Shown: one piece after another, positions 16,940-24,866 of the stretch
How positions within the stretch are numbered: the first letter of the stretch is position 1
Layout: each line of letters begins with the position of its first letter
Assembly: GCA_965227945.1 (NCBI GenBank)
Contig: CBDDGQ010000005.1
Span: forward strand, 930,001 to 994,000
Source of the DNA: Azorhizobium sp965227945
GTDB lineage: Bacteria; Pseudomonadota; Alphaproteobacteria; Rhizobiales; Xanthobacteraceae
Direction of reading: 5' to 3'
Length of the DNA stretch: 64,000 bases
Made by a program: the position numbers and the translations under genes
The notes under the pieces: generated by a model
Seen by the model: the letters and a program-made list of their open reading frames with translations, nothing else
What the model was told of the DNA's origin: nothing
Database searches by the model: none

Positions 16940-18403
16940 ATGACGGATACATGGGACAGGAGTTCCGGTCGCCTTGCGGCAGGGTACATGCTGGTGCTGA
17001 TGATTTTTTTCGGTGCCTATCTTGCCTTCGATCTGGCGCGCTCCTGGACCGATTCCTTGAACCGGCTGGAAAGTCAGGCGGCCGGCGTTCTGAAATGGGC
17101 CGACAAGGGCCTGGACGCCACCGCCGCGGCGATGAGCGATGCCGCCGCCCAGGGCGACCAGGCGTGCCAAGGGGAGGGGCTGCAGCGCCAGGTTTTCGAT
17201 GCGCTGCTGAATGTGCCGCTGGAGCGGGTGGTCATCAGCACCAAGGGCGCCCCCCGTTGCAGCTGGTCCGCGGCGCGCGGGGCTCAGACCTCGCTCTGCG
17301 CCGCCACCTCCGGGTCGACCTTGCACGTCGCACGGGTCTCCGGCGAGACCACCGCGGAAGCCTGGATCGACCCCGCCTGCATGTTGGCGCCCTTCGTCCT
17401 GGCGGTTGAGGACATCAAGTTGTCTCTGGTCAGCACCACGACGCCTTGGCGGCCCGGCGAGCCCGAGCCGACGGTGAGCCTGCGCTCGGAGGCCTGGCCG
17501 GTGAAAGTGGACGTTACCACGCCACCTGACTGGGCTTTGCGGCGGTGGCTGGCGGATCTGCCCATGGCGGTGGCTCTCTTTGCCGGCTTTGGCGTGCTGC
17601 TGTGGTTCGGTCCCATCGCCATGCTCCGCCGTCGCATTTCCGTGGAAGGACAGGTCCGCACCGCCCTGCGGCGCGGCGATTTCTTCCTGACCTATCTGCC
17701 CACGGTGGAAGTGGATTCGGGCGCCTGGCTCGGTGTGGAGGCCCTGATGCGCTGGCGTCACGCACGCCTGGGCCTGTTGCAGCCAGCCGCTTTCATTCCT
17801 TGGATCGAACGGAGCCCGCTGATCCACGAGACCACCAGCTGGGTGCTGCATCAGGCGGCGGCCGACCTCGCCCGGATGAACGAGCTGCACGGCGAACTGT
17901 ATGTGGGCATCAATCTGCCGCCCACCCAGCTGGGCGACAAGCGCGTTGTGGATGCGGCACTGGCGGCCTTCGGCGATGATCGGCTGAGCCTCTGCCGCGT
18001 CATGTTCGAACTCACCGAACGGGAGGCGGGAGACTACGCCTCGCCGACGGTGCAGCAGGTGATCGCACAGCTTCGGGGGCGTGGGGCGCAATTTGCCTTG
18101 GACGATTTCGGCATCGGCTTTTCGAACCTCTCCGCCCTGCGTCTCTTGGATATCGACTACATCAAGGTGGACAAGAGCTTCGTTCAGGAGCTGGAGCGGC
18201 GGGAGAGCGAACCGAACGTGGTGGATGCCATCGTTCTCATGGCGCGGGAGTTCGGCGTCGGAATTATCGCCGAAGGGATCGAGACCGAGCGTCAGCGGGA
18301 TCGCATCCGCCGCATCGGGATCCGCATGGCCCAGGGCTTTCTGTTCTTCCGCCCGATGGAGGTAGAAGCCACGCTCGATCAGTTGCGGCTGCGCGCGCCA
18401 TAG
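16940..18403 (+). CDS. Membrane EAL-domain cyclic-di-GMP phosphodiesterase
   Basis: A 487-aa protein with a transmembrane helix near residues 14-34, a periplasmic domain of about 170 residues containing a CSW motif (CSS-type redox/disulfide sensor), a second helix (LPMAVALFAGFGVLLWFG), and a cytoplasmic EAL domain. The catalytic set is present: GVEALMRW, GINLPP, FELTERE, DDFGIGFSNL, IKVDKSFV and AEGIETE, so hydrolysis of cyclic di-GMP is expected. There is no GGDEF domain. ATG 16940 is chosen; the open frame begins at 16874. It is convergent with the next gene, 3 bases apart. Confidence 0.9.
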   Translation: MTDTWDRSSGRLAAGYMLVLMIFFGAYLAFDLARSWTDSLNRLESQAAGVLKWADKGLDATAAAMSDAAAQGDQACQGEGLQRQVFDALLNVPLERVVISTKGAPRCSWSAARGAQTSLCAATSGSTLHVARVSGETTAEAWIDPACMLAPFVLAVEDIKLSLVSTTTPWRPGEPEPTVSLRSEAWPVKVDVTTPPDWALRRWLADLPMAVALFAGFGVLLWFGPIAMLRRRISVEGQVRTALRRGDFFLTYLPTVEVDSGAWLGVEALMRWRHARLGLLQPAAFIPWIERSPLIHETTSWVLHQAAADLARMNELHGELYVGINLPPTQLGDKRVVDAALAAFGDDRLSLCRVMFELTEREAGDYASPTVQQVIAQLRGRGAQFALDDFGIGFSNLSALRLLDIDYIKVDKSFVQELERRESEPNVVDAIVLMAREFGVGIIAEGIETERQRDRIRRIGIRMAQGFLFFRPMEVEATLDQLRLRAP

Positions 18404-18406
18404 GCC

Positions 18407-20308
18407 TTAGGGCCCCGCCTGCGGCACCGCCCACCAGGTCTCCGGCAAGGTCCCGTACAGCGAGGGCTGGGGCGGCAACGCGATGCGGGTCCAGCGCGCC
18501 AGCCACTGACCCGGCGCGTGGAACAAAGGCACCCCATAGGCGCCGGAGATCAACGCGCGATCGAGCGCCCGCGCGGCAGAGGTCACCTCCGGCTGGGTCT
18601 GCGCCTCCAGCAAGGCGGCAATGGCCGCGTCGATGGCGGGGGCCTTGGCACCCATATAATTGCGGGTGCCGGGCATGTCGGCGGCCGGGGAGCCGAAGTA
18701 GAAGGCCTGCTCATTGCCGGGCGAGAGCGACTGGCTCCAGGTATAAGGCACCATGTCGAACTCATAGCTGTTGCGCCGGGAATCGAACTGAACCGCGTCC
18801 ACCATGCGCACGCCCACGTTGAGGCCGGCGCGCTGCATCTGGCTGGCAAACCCGAGCGCCAGCCGCTCCTGCTCGCGAGTGGCGACCATGATCTCGAAGC
18901 CGAAAGGCTGGCCGGTGACCGTGTTGCGCAGCTTTCCGTCCTTCTGCCGCCAGCCAGCCTGGGAAAACAGCTCCAAGGCCGCCTTCAGGCGCAAGCGGTC
19001 TCTGCCGGAGCCATCGGATATTGGCGGAGCATAGGTTCCCGCCAGAACGTCGGGTCGCAGGTCGCCCGCATACGGGGCCAGCAACGCCTCCTCGCGCGCA
19101 TCGCTCGCCCGTCCGAGGCTGGAGAGGACCGAACCGTCGAAGAAGCCGGCGGTGCGGCGATAGAGGTTGTGATAGAAATTCTTGTCCAGCCATTCGAAGT
19201 CGAACAATTCGATGATCGCCCGGCGCACTCGCACATCGGCGAAGATCGCCCGGCGCGTGTTGAACACCAACGCATAATGCGGCTTGGGCAACGCGGTGGG
19301 GATGGTCTGGGTCACCACCAGGCCGGCGCGCACCGCGGGAAAGTCGTATCCGGTCTTCCAACGTCCTGGATCGGTTTCGAAGCGGGTATCCACCAAGCCG
19401 CGCTTGAAGGCTTCGAACTCCGTGTTCGCATCGCGAAAATAGGTGAAGCGCAATTCGGCGAAATTGAACTGGCCGCGGGTCACCGGCAAGTCGCGCGCCC
19501 AATAATCGGGATTGCGCGCGAGCGTCACGCTGGCGCCGGGCTCGATCTGGGTCACGCGATAAGGACCGGAGCCCAGCGGCGCCGCAAGGCTGGTCTCCTC
19601 GAATGTCTCCGCGGACACCCCATGACGGGGCAGGACCGGCATCAACCCCATGATGAGCGGCAACTCGCGATCGGGAGTGGCGAAGGTGAAGCGGACGCGG
19701 CGACCCTCGGCGCTTGCCTGCGCCACCTTGGAATAATACAGCCGCAGATTCGGCCGCCCCTTGTCCCGCAACAGGGTGAAGGAAAACAGCACGTCGTCGG
19801 CGGTGACGGGAGACCCGTCGGAGAAGCGCGCACGCGGGTCCAGCTCGAATTCGACATAGCTGCGCGCCGCATCGGTGCGCACCCCCTGGGCCAGAAGCCC
19901 ATAGAGCGTGAAGGGCTCGTCAAAGCCCCGCACCATCAAGCTCTCGATCACATAGGTCCGGATGAACGGCGTCGCTGATCCCCGCACGATGAAGGGATTG
20001 AGACTGTCGAATGTCCCGAGCAACGATTGCGTCAGCCGACCGCCTTGAGGGGCGTCAGGATTGACGTATGCGAAGGCGCTGAAGTCTTGGGGCCGCGCCG
20101 GATCGCCATACATGGCAAGCGCCGGACGCATCGGCTCGGCTTCGACCGCGGATGCCCGGAGAGACGGCAAGGCGAGGGCCGCCGCCAACAGGAGGAGGGC
20201 CAGGATGAGCCCACGGGGCAGGGCAGGTGCGATCGCGCGCCGTGCGACAACACGACAGACGCGCAGACTCAGGCGACCACACCCGGCCTGCCGGTCGTCA
20301 CACCTCAT
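18407..20308 (-). CDS. YejA-like peptide ABC transporter substrate-binding protein
   Basis: A family-5 extracellular solute-binding protein of about 630 residues. The signal peptide core is RGLILALLLLAAALALPS, followed by AMYGDPARPQDFSAFAYVNPD and GGRLTQSLLGTFDSLNPF, which are typical of the YejA group that binds oligopeptides and microcin C-like compounds. Further family motifs are FSDGSPVTADDVLFSF and GSGPYRV. The start is uncertain: ATG 20308 gives a long n-region and ATG 20323 is also possible; the frame is open further upstream without protein-like character. No permease or ATPase genes adjoin it. Confidence 0.85.
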   Translation of the reverse strand: MRCDDRQAGCGRLSLRVCRVVARRAIAPALPRGLILALLLLAAALALPSLRASAVEAEPMRPALAMYGDPARPQDFSAFAYVNPDAPQGGRLTQSLLGTFDSLNPFIVRGSATPFIRTYVIESLMVRGFDEPFTLYGLLAQGVRTDAARSYVEFELDPRARFSDGSPVTADDVLFSFTLLRDKGRPNLRLYYSKVAQASAEGRRVRFTFATPDRELPLIMGLMPVLPRHGVSAETFEETSLAAPLGSGPYRVTQIEPGASVTLARNPDYWARDLPVTRGQFNFAELRFTYFRDANTEFEAFKRGLVDTRFETDPGRWKTGYDFPAVRAGLVVTQTIPTALPKPHYALVFNTRRAIFADVRVRRAIIELFDFEWLDKNFYHNLYRRTAGFFDGSVLSSLGRASDAREEALLAPYAGDLRPDVLAGTYAPPISDGSGRDRLRLKAALELFSQAGWRQKDGKLRNTVTGQPFGFEIMVATREQERLALGFASQMQRAGLNVGVRMVDAVQFDSRRNSYEFDMVPYTWSQSLSPGNEQAFYFGSPAADMPGTRNYMGAKAPAIDAAIAALLEAQTQPEVTSAARALDRALISGAYGVPLFHAPGQWLARWTRIALPPQPSLYGTLPETWWAVPQAGP

Positions 20309-20564
20309 GGAACAATGCGGCATGTCAGGTCTCGTCCGCCGCCTGCCGTCACGCCAATCTCCCGCATTTTCGGCAACGCTGTCGCGTCCTGGCCGCATTC
20401 TTAGGCAAGGTAGCACGTGACGCACGAATCCAGTGCGCGGCGCGCAGCGGCGGCCACGGTCTCGCCTCATTTGACACCGACAGAGCGGCGTTACGAGGGG
20501 CGAAGGGTGGCACGTCGCAGCTGTCCTTGCGCTTAGGCGACATGCACCACGGGGAAAATCGGGA

Positions 20565-21341
20565 ATGACAAAAGCCACCACTTTGCGCCGCGCGAGCGCG
20601 CTCGCCATTGCTGCGATCACGCTCAGTGTCGCGGGCGGGGCTTTCGCCCAGACCGCGACACCGGCCAAGCCCGCCGCCAAGCCGGCCCAGGCCCAGCCGG
20701 CCGCGCCCGCCCAGGCGCCGGCGGCCCAGCAGCCTCAGCAGCAGGCGCCGCAGTCCGTCGCCGTGCCCGGCATCAATTCCGCCTGGACCAAGGTGTGCGG
20801 CAAGGATCCGCAGGCCGCCAAAGAGATCTGCATGATCACGCAGGATTTCACGGCTGAGACCGGCCAGCCTTTGGCCTCGGCCGCGATCCGCGAAGTCAAG
20901 GACGAGCCGACCAAGAAGTTCATCGTCTCCGTGCCGGTGGGCATGCTGCTGCAGCCGGGCACCCGGGTGATCATCGACCAGCAGCCGCCGCTGGCGCTGA
21001 AGTATGAGATCTGCTTCCCGAACGGCTGCTTTGCCGGAATGGACGTGAATGCCGACTTCGTGACCAAGCTGAAGAAGGCCCAGAACGTCACCATCCAGGC
21101 CCTGCAGATGGGTGGCCGCACGCTGAATTTCGTGATGCCGGCCAAGGATTTCGCCAAGGCCTATGACGGCGCCCCGTCGGATCCGAACGTGGTGGCCGCT
21201 GAACGCCAGAAGCTGGCGGACGAACTGCAGAAGCTGGCGCAGAAGAAGATGGAAGCCGCCCAGCCCGGCGCCGCGCCGGCCGCTGGTGCCGCGCCCGCCA
21301 CGCCTGCCGCCCCAGCCGCGGCGCCTGCCCCGGCCCGCTGA
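20565..21341 (+). CDS. Invasion-associated locus B (IalB) family secreted protein
   Basis: A 258-aa exported protein. The signal peptide ends AGGAFA, followed by an Ala/Pro/Gln-rich linker. The IalB-like domain (about residues 65-200) has the conserved Cys pairs: W-x-KVCGKD and KEICMITQD early, then KYEICFPNGCFAGM. An Ala/Pro-rich tail ends the protein. The name comes from Bartonella invasion protein B; in free-living relatives the role is unclear. A GC-rich hairpin, interrupted by an insertion element, follows. Confidence 0.85.
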   Translation: MTKATTLRRASALAIAAITLSVAGGAFAQTATPAKPAAKPAQAQPAAPAQAPAAQQPQQQAPQSVAVPGINSAWTKVCGKDPQAAKEICMITQDFTAETGQPLASAAIREVKDEPTKKFIVSVPVGMLLQPGTRVIIDQQPPLALKYEICFPNGCFAGMDVNADFVTKLKKAQNVTIQALQMGGRTLNFVMPAKDFAKAYDGAPSDPNVVAAERQKLADELQKLAQKKMEAAQPGAAPAAGAAPATPAAPAAAPAPAR

Positions 21342-21366
21342 TCCTTCTGCTCACCCGACAAACGAA

Positions 21367-21388
21367 ACGGCGCGACTGTGGCGCGCCT
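21367..21388 (+). terminator. Left copy of duplicated terminator hairpin
   Basis: The hairpin CGGCGCGACTGTGGCGCGCC starts 26 bases after the IalB-family stop. It is an almost exact direct repeat of the sequence at 22559-22580 on the other side of the IS, differing at two bases. This copy lacks a T-run because the IS end follows directly. It probably derives from the gene's original terminator. Confidence 0.5.
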
Positions 21389-21401
21389 TCAGACCGCTGA
21401 C

Positions 21402-21429
21402 AAACCCCGTCGATTTTTCGGCGGGGTTT
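21402..21429. terminator. Hairpin at the left IS end
   Basis: The 8-bp stem AAACCCCG / CGGGGTTT with a 12-base T-rich loop is followed by TTGTTTTG on the plus strand. It can act as a rho-independent terminator for transcripts leaving the IalB-family gene, or on the minus strand for the transposase. Confidence 0.6.
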
Positions 21430-21493
21430 TGTTTTGTTGGCGGCGGGCCGGTTTTGGCTCGGGCGTCGGGGGATTTTGAAGGGGAAGCGGGGC

Positions 21494-22534
21494 TCAGGCT
21501 GGCTTGGCCTTTGCGGGGGGCGTGGCGATTGCGATCTTCTTGATGTTCTGGGCGGCGGCTGCGAGCAGGCACTGGACCTGGACGCGCACCAGGCCCCGGA
21601 AGCGGGCATAGCGGTGCCCGAAGAGCTGCTTGGCATCGGCGAAGGAGCGCTCCACGGTCTCCTTGCGCCGGGCATAGATGAGCTTGCCCCAGGCGGTGAG
21701 GCGGTGGGCATCGACCCGCTCGCGCGCGTCCTGCCAGACATGGCGGGTGAGGGTGCGCTCGGCCTTGGCGTTGCCGGTGCAGGAGGCCAGCAACGGGCAG
21801 GCGCGGCACAGCTTCGGATCCGAGCGATAGTGGCGATAGCCGGTCCGGTCGGTGGTGGCGTAGGTGAGGCTCTGGCCCTGCGGGCAGCGATAGGTGTCGG
21901 TCCCGGCCTCATAGGTGAAGCGGGAGGTCCGCATCATGCCTGGCCGCGGCGGGGTCGGGTTGCGATAGCCCGTCACCCCGGCGATGCCGCGCGCCTCAAG
22001 CCCATGGGCGATGGCCGCACTGGCATAGCCCGCATCCAGCCCCACGGTGGCCACCGGCAGGCCGAAGCGGGCGCGCTGTCGGTCGAGGCGCTCCAGATAG
22101 GGGATGCTGTCATGCACATTGGCCGGCGTGGCGAAGCTGTCGGTGATGATGCCGAGCCGGCCGTCCACCGTGCGATGGTCGAGATAGAAGAAGCCCTTCG
22201 GCTTGCCCTCCCGCAACGAGAGCCGCAGGAACCAGCGATAGGCGACATTCACCTCGATCTCCCGCACCAACTGGCGCTCGGAGCGGATGCCGAACAGGTA
22301 GCCCAGGAACAGCGCCTTGAACATCAAGGTCGGATCCAGCGGCGGCCGGCCATTGTCGGCGCAATAGAGCGGCGCCGTCAGATCATGGATGAAGGTGAAA
22401 TCCACCGCCGCATCGATCCGCCTCAGCAGGTGATCCTTCGGGACCAACTCGTCCAGCGTCACGATCTCAAGGGCGGACTGGGCGGGAGCAGGACGGCGCA
22501 GCATGTCCCAGTGAATCAAAAACCCCCGGCTCAT
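21494..22534 (-). pseudogene. IS1182-type transposase with internal in-frame deletion
   Basis: A 346-aa frame; intact IS1182-family transposases are about 450-480 aa. The N-terminal DUF772-like part (LVPKDHLLRRIDAAVDF, PTLMFKALFLGYLFGIRSERQL, VAYRWFL) is followed abruptly by the central FYLDHRTVDGRLGIITDSFATPANVHDS segment. About 110-130 residues, including the first catalytic Asp region, are missing at the joint near RLSLREGKPKG. The C-terminal DDE part is intact (DAGYAS, CRACPLLASC, YARRKETVERSFADAKQ). The frame is open but the enzyme is very probably inactive. Confidence 0.75.
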
Positions 22535-22558
22535 GCCAGGGGTTTGTCAGCGGTCTGA

Positions 22559-22584
22559 CGGCGCGCCTGTGGCGCGCCGTTTTG
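22559..22584 (+). terminator. Right copy of duplicated terminator hairpin
   Basis: The perfect stem CGGCGCGCC-TGT-GGCGCGCCG is followed by TTTT, a classic rho-independent terminator on the plus strand. The copy at 21367-21388 is nearly the same sequence. It probably terminated the IalB-family gene before the IS inserted. Confidence 0.7.
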
Positions 22585-22594
22585 TGTTTGGAGG

Positions 22595-22617
22595 TCCCGC
22601 AGCGGAGCTGCGGGACA
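22595..22617 (-). terminator. Hairpin downstream of the first chemoreceptor gene
   Basis: A perfect 10-bp inverted repeat (GTCCCGCAGC / GCTGCGGGAC, 3-base loop) lies 10 bases beyond the stop of the minus-strand chemoreceptor gene ending at 22627. No T-run follows. Confidence 0.5.
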
Positions 22618-22626
22618 GGGCGCCCC

Positions 22627-24711
22627 TTACACGGCGCGGATGCGGGCGACGAAATTGTCGGTGGCGACCCGCAATTCGCCGGAGGTGCGCGACAGTTCGG
22701 TGGAGGCGCCCAACACCTGGCTGGCCGCGCTGCCGGTCTCGGCCGCCGTCTGGTTGACCTGCAGCATATTTTCGGACGCGTCGCGGGTGCCTTCCGAGGC
22801 GCGGGCGATGGAACTGGCGATCTCGTCGGTGGCGGCGGACTGCTGCGACACCGCCGAGGCGATGGAGGTGGAGATCTCGTTCATCTGGCCGATGGTGGAG
22901 GCGATGCCGGTGATGGCAGAGACCGCCTCGTCGGTGGCGCGCTGCACCGTGGAGATTTGCGCCTCGATCTCGGCGGTGGCCTTGGAGGTCTGCTCGGCCA
23001 GGTTTTTCACCTCGGAGGCGACCACGGCAAAGCCGCGACCCGCCTCGCCGGCGCGGGCCGCTTCGATGGTGGCGTTGAGCGCCAGCAGGTTGGTCTGGCC
23101 GGCGATGTCGGTGATGAGGCGCAGGATGTCGCCGATGCGGCGGGCCGCTTCCGACATGGTGGTGACTTTGGAGGCCGCGTCATTGGCCTCGGTCACCGCC
23201 ACCCCGGCGATGCGGGCGGATTCCTTCACCCGCGCGCCGATCTCGGTGACCGAGGCGGACAGTTCCTCGGCGGCGGCGGCCACCGCCCCGACCATGTCGT
23301 TGGCTACCTGGGACGCCTGCGTCGCTTGGCCGGAGCGGGACGAGGTCTGCTCGGCCATCACCGACATGCCGCGGGCGGAGGCTTGCAGTTCCTCGGAGGT
23401 GGACGAAACCGCGCCCGCGATGCGGCCGACCACCCGATCCAGTTCGTCCGCCACCTCCTGGAATGCCCTGCGGCGATCCTCGTCGGCCTGGCTGCGCACG
23501 CTGACCTGCTCGTCCTGCAACCTGACCATCTCGCGGCTGTTGGCGCGCAGCACTTCTACGGCTCGACCGATCTCGCCGATTTCGTCCCGCCGCGTCAGGC
23601 TCGGCATCTCGACGTCATAGATGCCCTTGGAGATCTGCTCGATGCCCACGGCCAGCGTGCGGATGGGCTGCACCACGCGCCGGGTGATGTAGATCGCAAA
23701 CCCGATGACCAAAGCGAGAATGCCCACCACCGCCAGACAGGCAATGATGAAGCGCGTGCGGGCGGCGACGATCACCTCATCCGACAGCGCCGCAGCGGCA
23801 CTCAAAGCCGCGTCGCGGGGCGCCAGCGCTGGGGCCAGGGTGGCGCGGATGCGATTGCGCCACGCCTCCATGGTTATGCCGGGATCGCTGCCGGCCACCG
23901 CGCGCTGATAGGCCTCGCGGGTGGACTGCCCCAGGCCCTGGATGAAGTCCACATTGGCGCGTTCGACCGCGGTGGCGATGCCTGGGACCGAATCCAGTTG
24001 CCGCGCGGCCTGCTGCAAGGAAACCCAGGTGGCGAAGATCTGGCCTTCGTACAGCAAGAATTGCTCCGTCTCCGCCGCGGTGTACTGCTTCTTGTTGCCG
24101 ACGAAGTTGGTGATCATGGTGGAGCGTCGTCCGCCCAGATCGCGCAGGGTCAGGGACAGCCGCACCAATTGGGCGAAGCGACCGATGGCGGGATCGATGT
24201 CCGCCGTCCGCACTTCCACCGTGTCGGACAGGCGGCTGATCTCACCGAGGATGGCGATGGAATCGGCGATGTAGCGGGCGTGGACCTGCGGATCCCGCTG
24301 GGCCTTGGCCTTGCCCGCCTGCTCTTGGGCCGTGGCGCGGGTCGATCGGATGCTCGCCTGGATCCGGGCGAAGGCCTTGTCCACCATCACCGCATCATCG
24401 ACCGCAAGCGCGGCCTTCGTCGCCTGGATGGCGGCCACGGATTCGTCCACCAGGGCCAGATCCTTGATGGCGCTCTGCATCAGGGGGGCGCCAGCGGCCT
24501 CGTCCACCAGGATGATCTGGTTGAAGTCCCCCCGCTCGATGGACACGCGCTCATTCAGGCGGGCCAGATTCCCGAACACCTGCATGAGGGCTTTGGCGTT
24601 GGCGGCATGGTCCCACCGGGTCCATTCGGTGACCGCGAAAAATAGGCCTCCGGCGATGGCCACTGAGCCAATGGCTGAAATACAAAGAAGAAAAAGCCCG
24701 CGAATGCGCAT
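22627..24711 (-). CDS. Methyl-accepting chemotaxis protein (tandem copy 1)
   Basis: A 694-aa transmembrane chemoreceptor. Helix 1 lies at about residues 5-28 (LFLLCISAIGSVAIAGGLFF). It is followed by a periplasmic, mostly helical sensor of roughly 290 residues with SIERGDFNQ near its start, helix 2 (FIIACLAVVGILALVIGFAIYI), and a HAMP domain (RRVVQPIRTL..DEIGEIGRAVEVL). The cytoplasmic signalling domain contains the hairpin tip TDIAGQTNLLALNATIEAARAGE. No C-terminal CheR/CheB pentapeptide is present; it ends FVARIRAV. ATG 24711 has a GGGGGG site upstream. From about residue 420 on it is almost identical to the next gene. The ligand is unknown. Confidence 0.93.
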   Translation of the reverse strand: MRIRGLFLLCISAIGSVAIAGGLFFAVTEWTRWDHAANAKALMQVFGNLARLNERVSIERGDFNQIILVDEAAGAPLMQSAIKDLALVDESVAAIQATKAALAVDDAVMVDKAFARIQASIRSTRATAQEQAGKAKAQRDPQVHARYIADSIAILGEISRLSDTVEVRTADIDPAIGRFAQLVRLSLTLRDLGGRRSTMITNFVGNKKQYTAAETEQFLLYEGQIFATWVSLQQAARQLDSVPGIATAVERANVDFIQGLGQSTREAYQRAVAGSDPGITMEAWRNRIRATLAPALAPRDAALSAAAALSDEVIVAARTRFIIACLAVVGILALVIGFAIYITRRVVQPIRTLAVGIEQISKGIYDVEMPSLTRRDEIGEIGRAVEVLRANSREMVRLQDEQVSVRSQADEDRRRAFQEVADELDRVVGRIAGAVSSTSEELQASARGMSVMAEQTSSRSGQATQASQVANDMVGAVAAAAEELSASVTEIGARVKESARIAGVAVTEANDAASKVTTMSEAARRIGDILRLITDIAGQTNLLALNATIEAARAGEAGRGFAVVASEVKNLAEQTSKATAEIEAQISTVQRATDEAVSAITGIASTIGQMNEISTSIASAVSQQSAATDEIASSIARASEGTRDASENMLQVNQTAAETGSAASQVLGASTELSRTSGELRVATDNFVARIRAV

Positions 24712-24823
24712 GAAATATCCCCCCAAAAACCGGTTGGTCCGGGGCAAAGTCACGGCACAGGCTTGCTTCAGGCTGTGTCGCCTTCCGCGCGTGCGGAAAG
24801 CGACCTGACAGCTTCAGATGGTT

Positions 24824-24848
24824 GGGCGACATCCGCCGGATGTCGCCC
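24824..24848 (-). terminator. Perfect hairpin between tandem chemoreceptor genes
   Basis: The 11-bp perfect stem GGGCGACATCC / GGATGTCGCCC with a 3-base loop lies 18 bases after the upstream chemoreceptor's stop on the minus strand. It has no T-tail. It may terminate, protect the 3' end, or attenuate read-through into the second gene. Confidence 0.45.
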
Positions 24849-24866
24849 AGGCTGGATGAGGCCGGT

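Larger units (their letters stand above)
21389..22559 (-). mobile_element. IS1182-family element with internal deletion
   Basis: A 1171-bp insertion sequence bounded by perfect 20-bp terminal inverted repeats (TCAGACCGCTGACAAACCCC at 21389-21408 and its complement at 22540-22559). It is flanked by near-identical 22-bp copies of a terminator hairpin. It carries a single transposase frame with an internal deletion. Hairpins just inside both ends (21402-21429 and about 22521-22546) could block transcription entering from outside. Confidence 0.85.
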
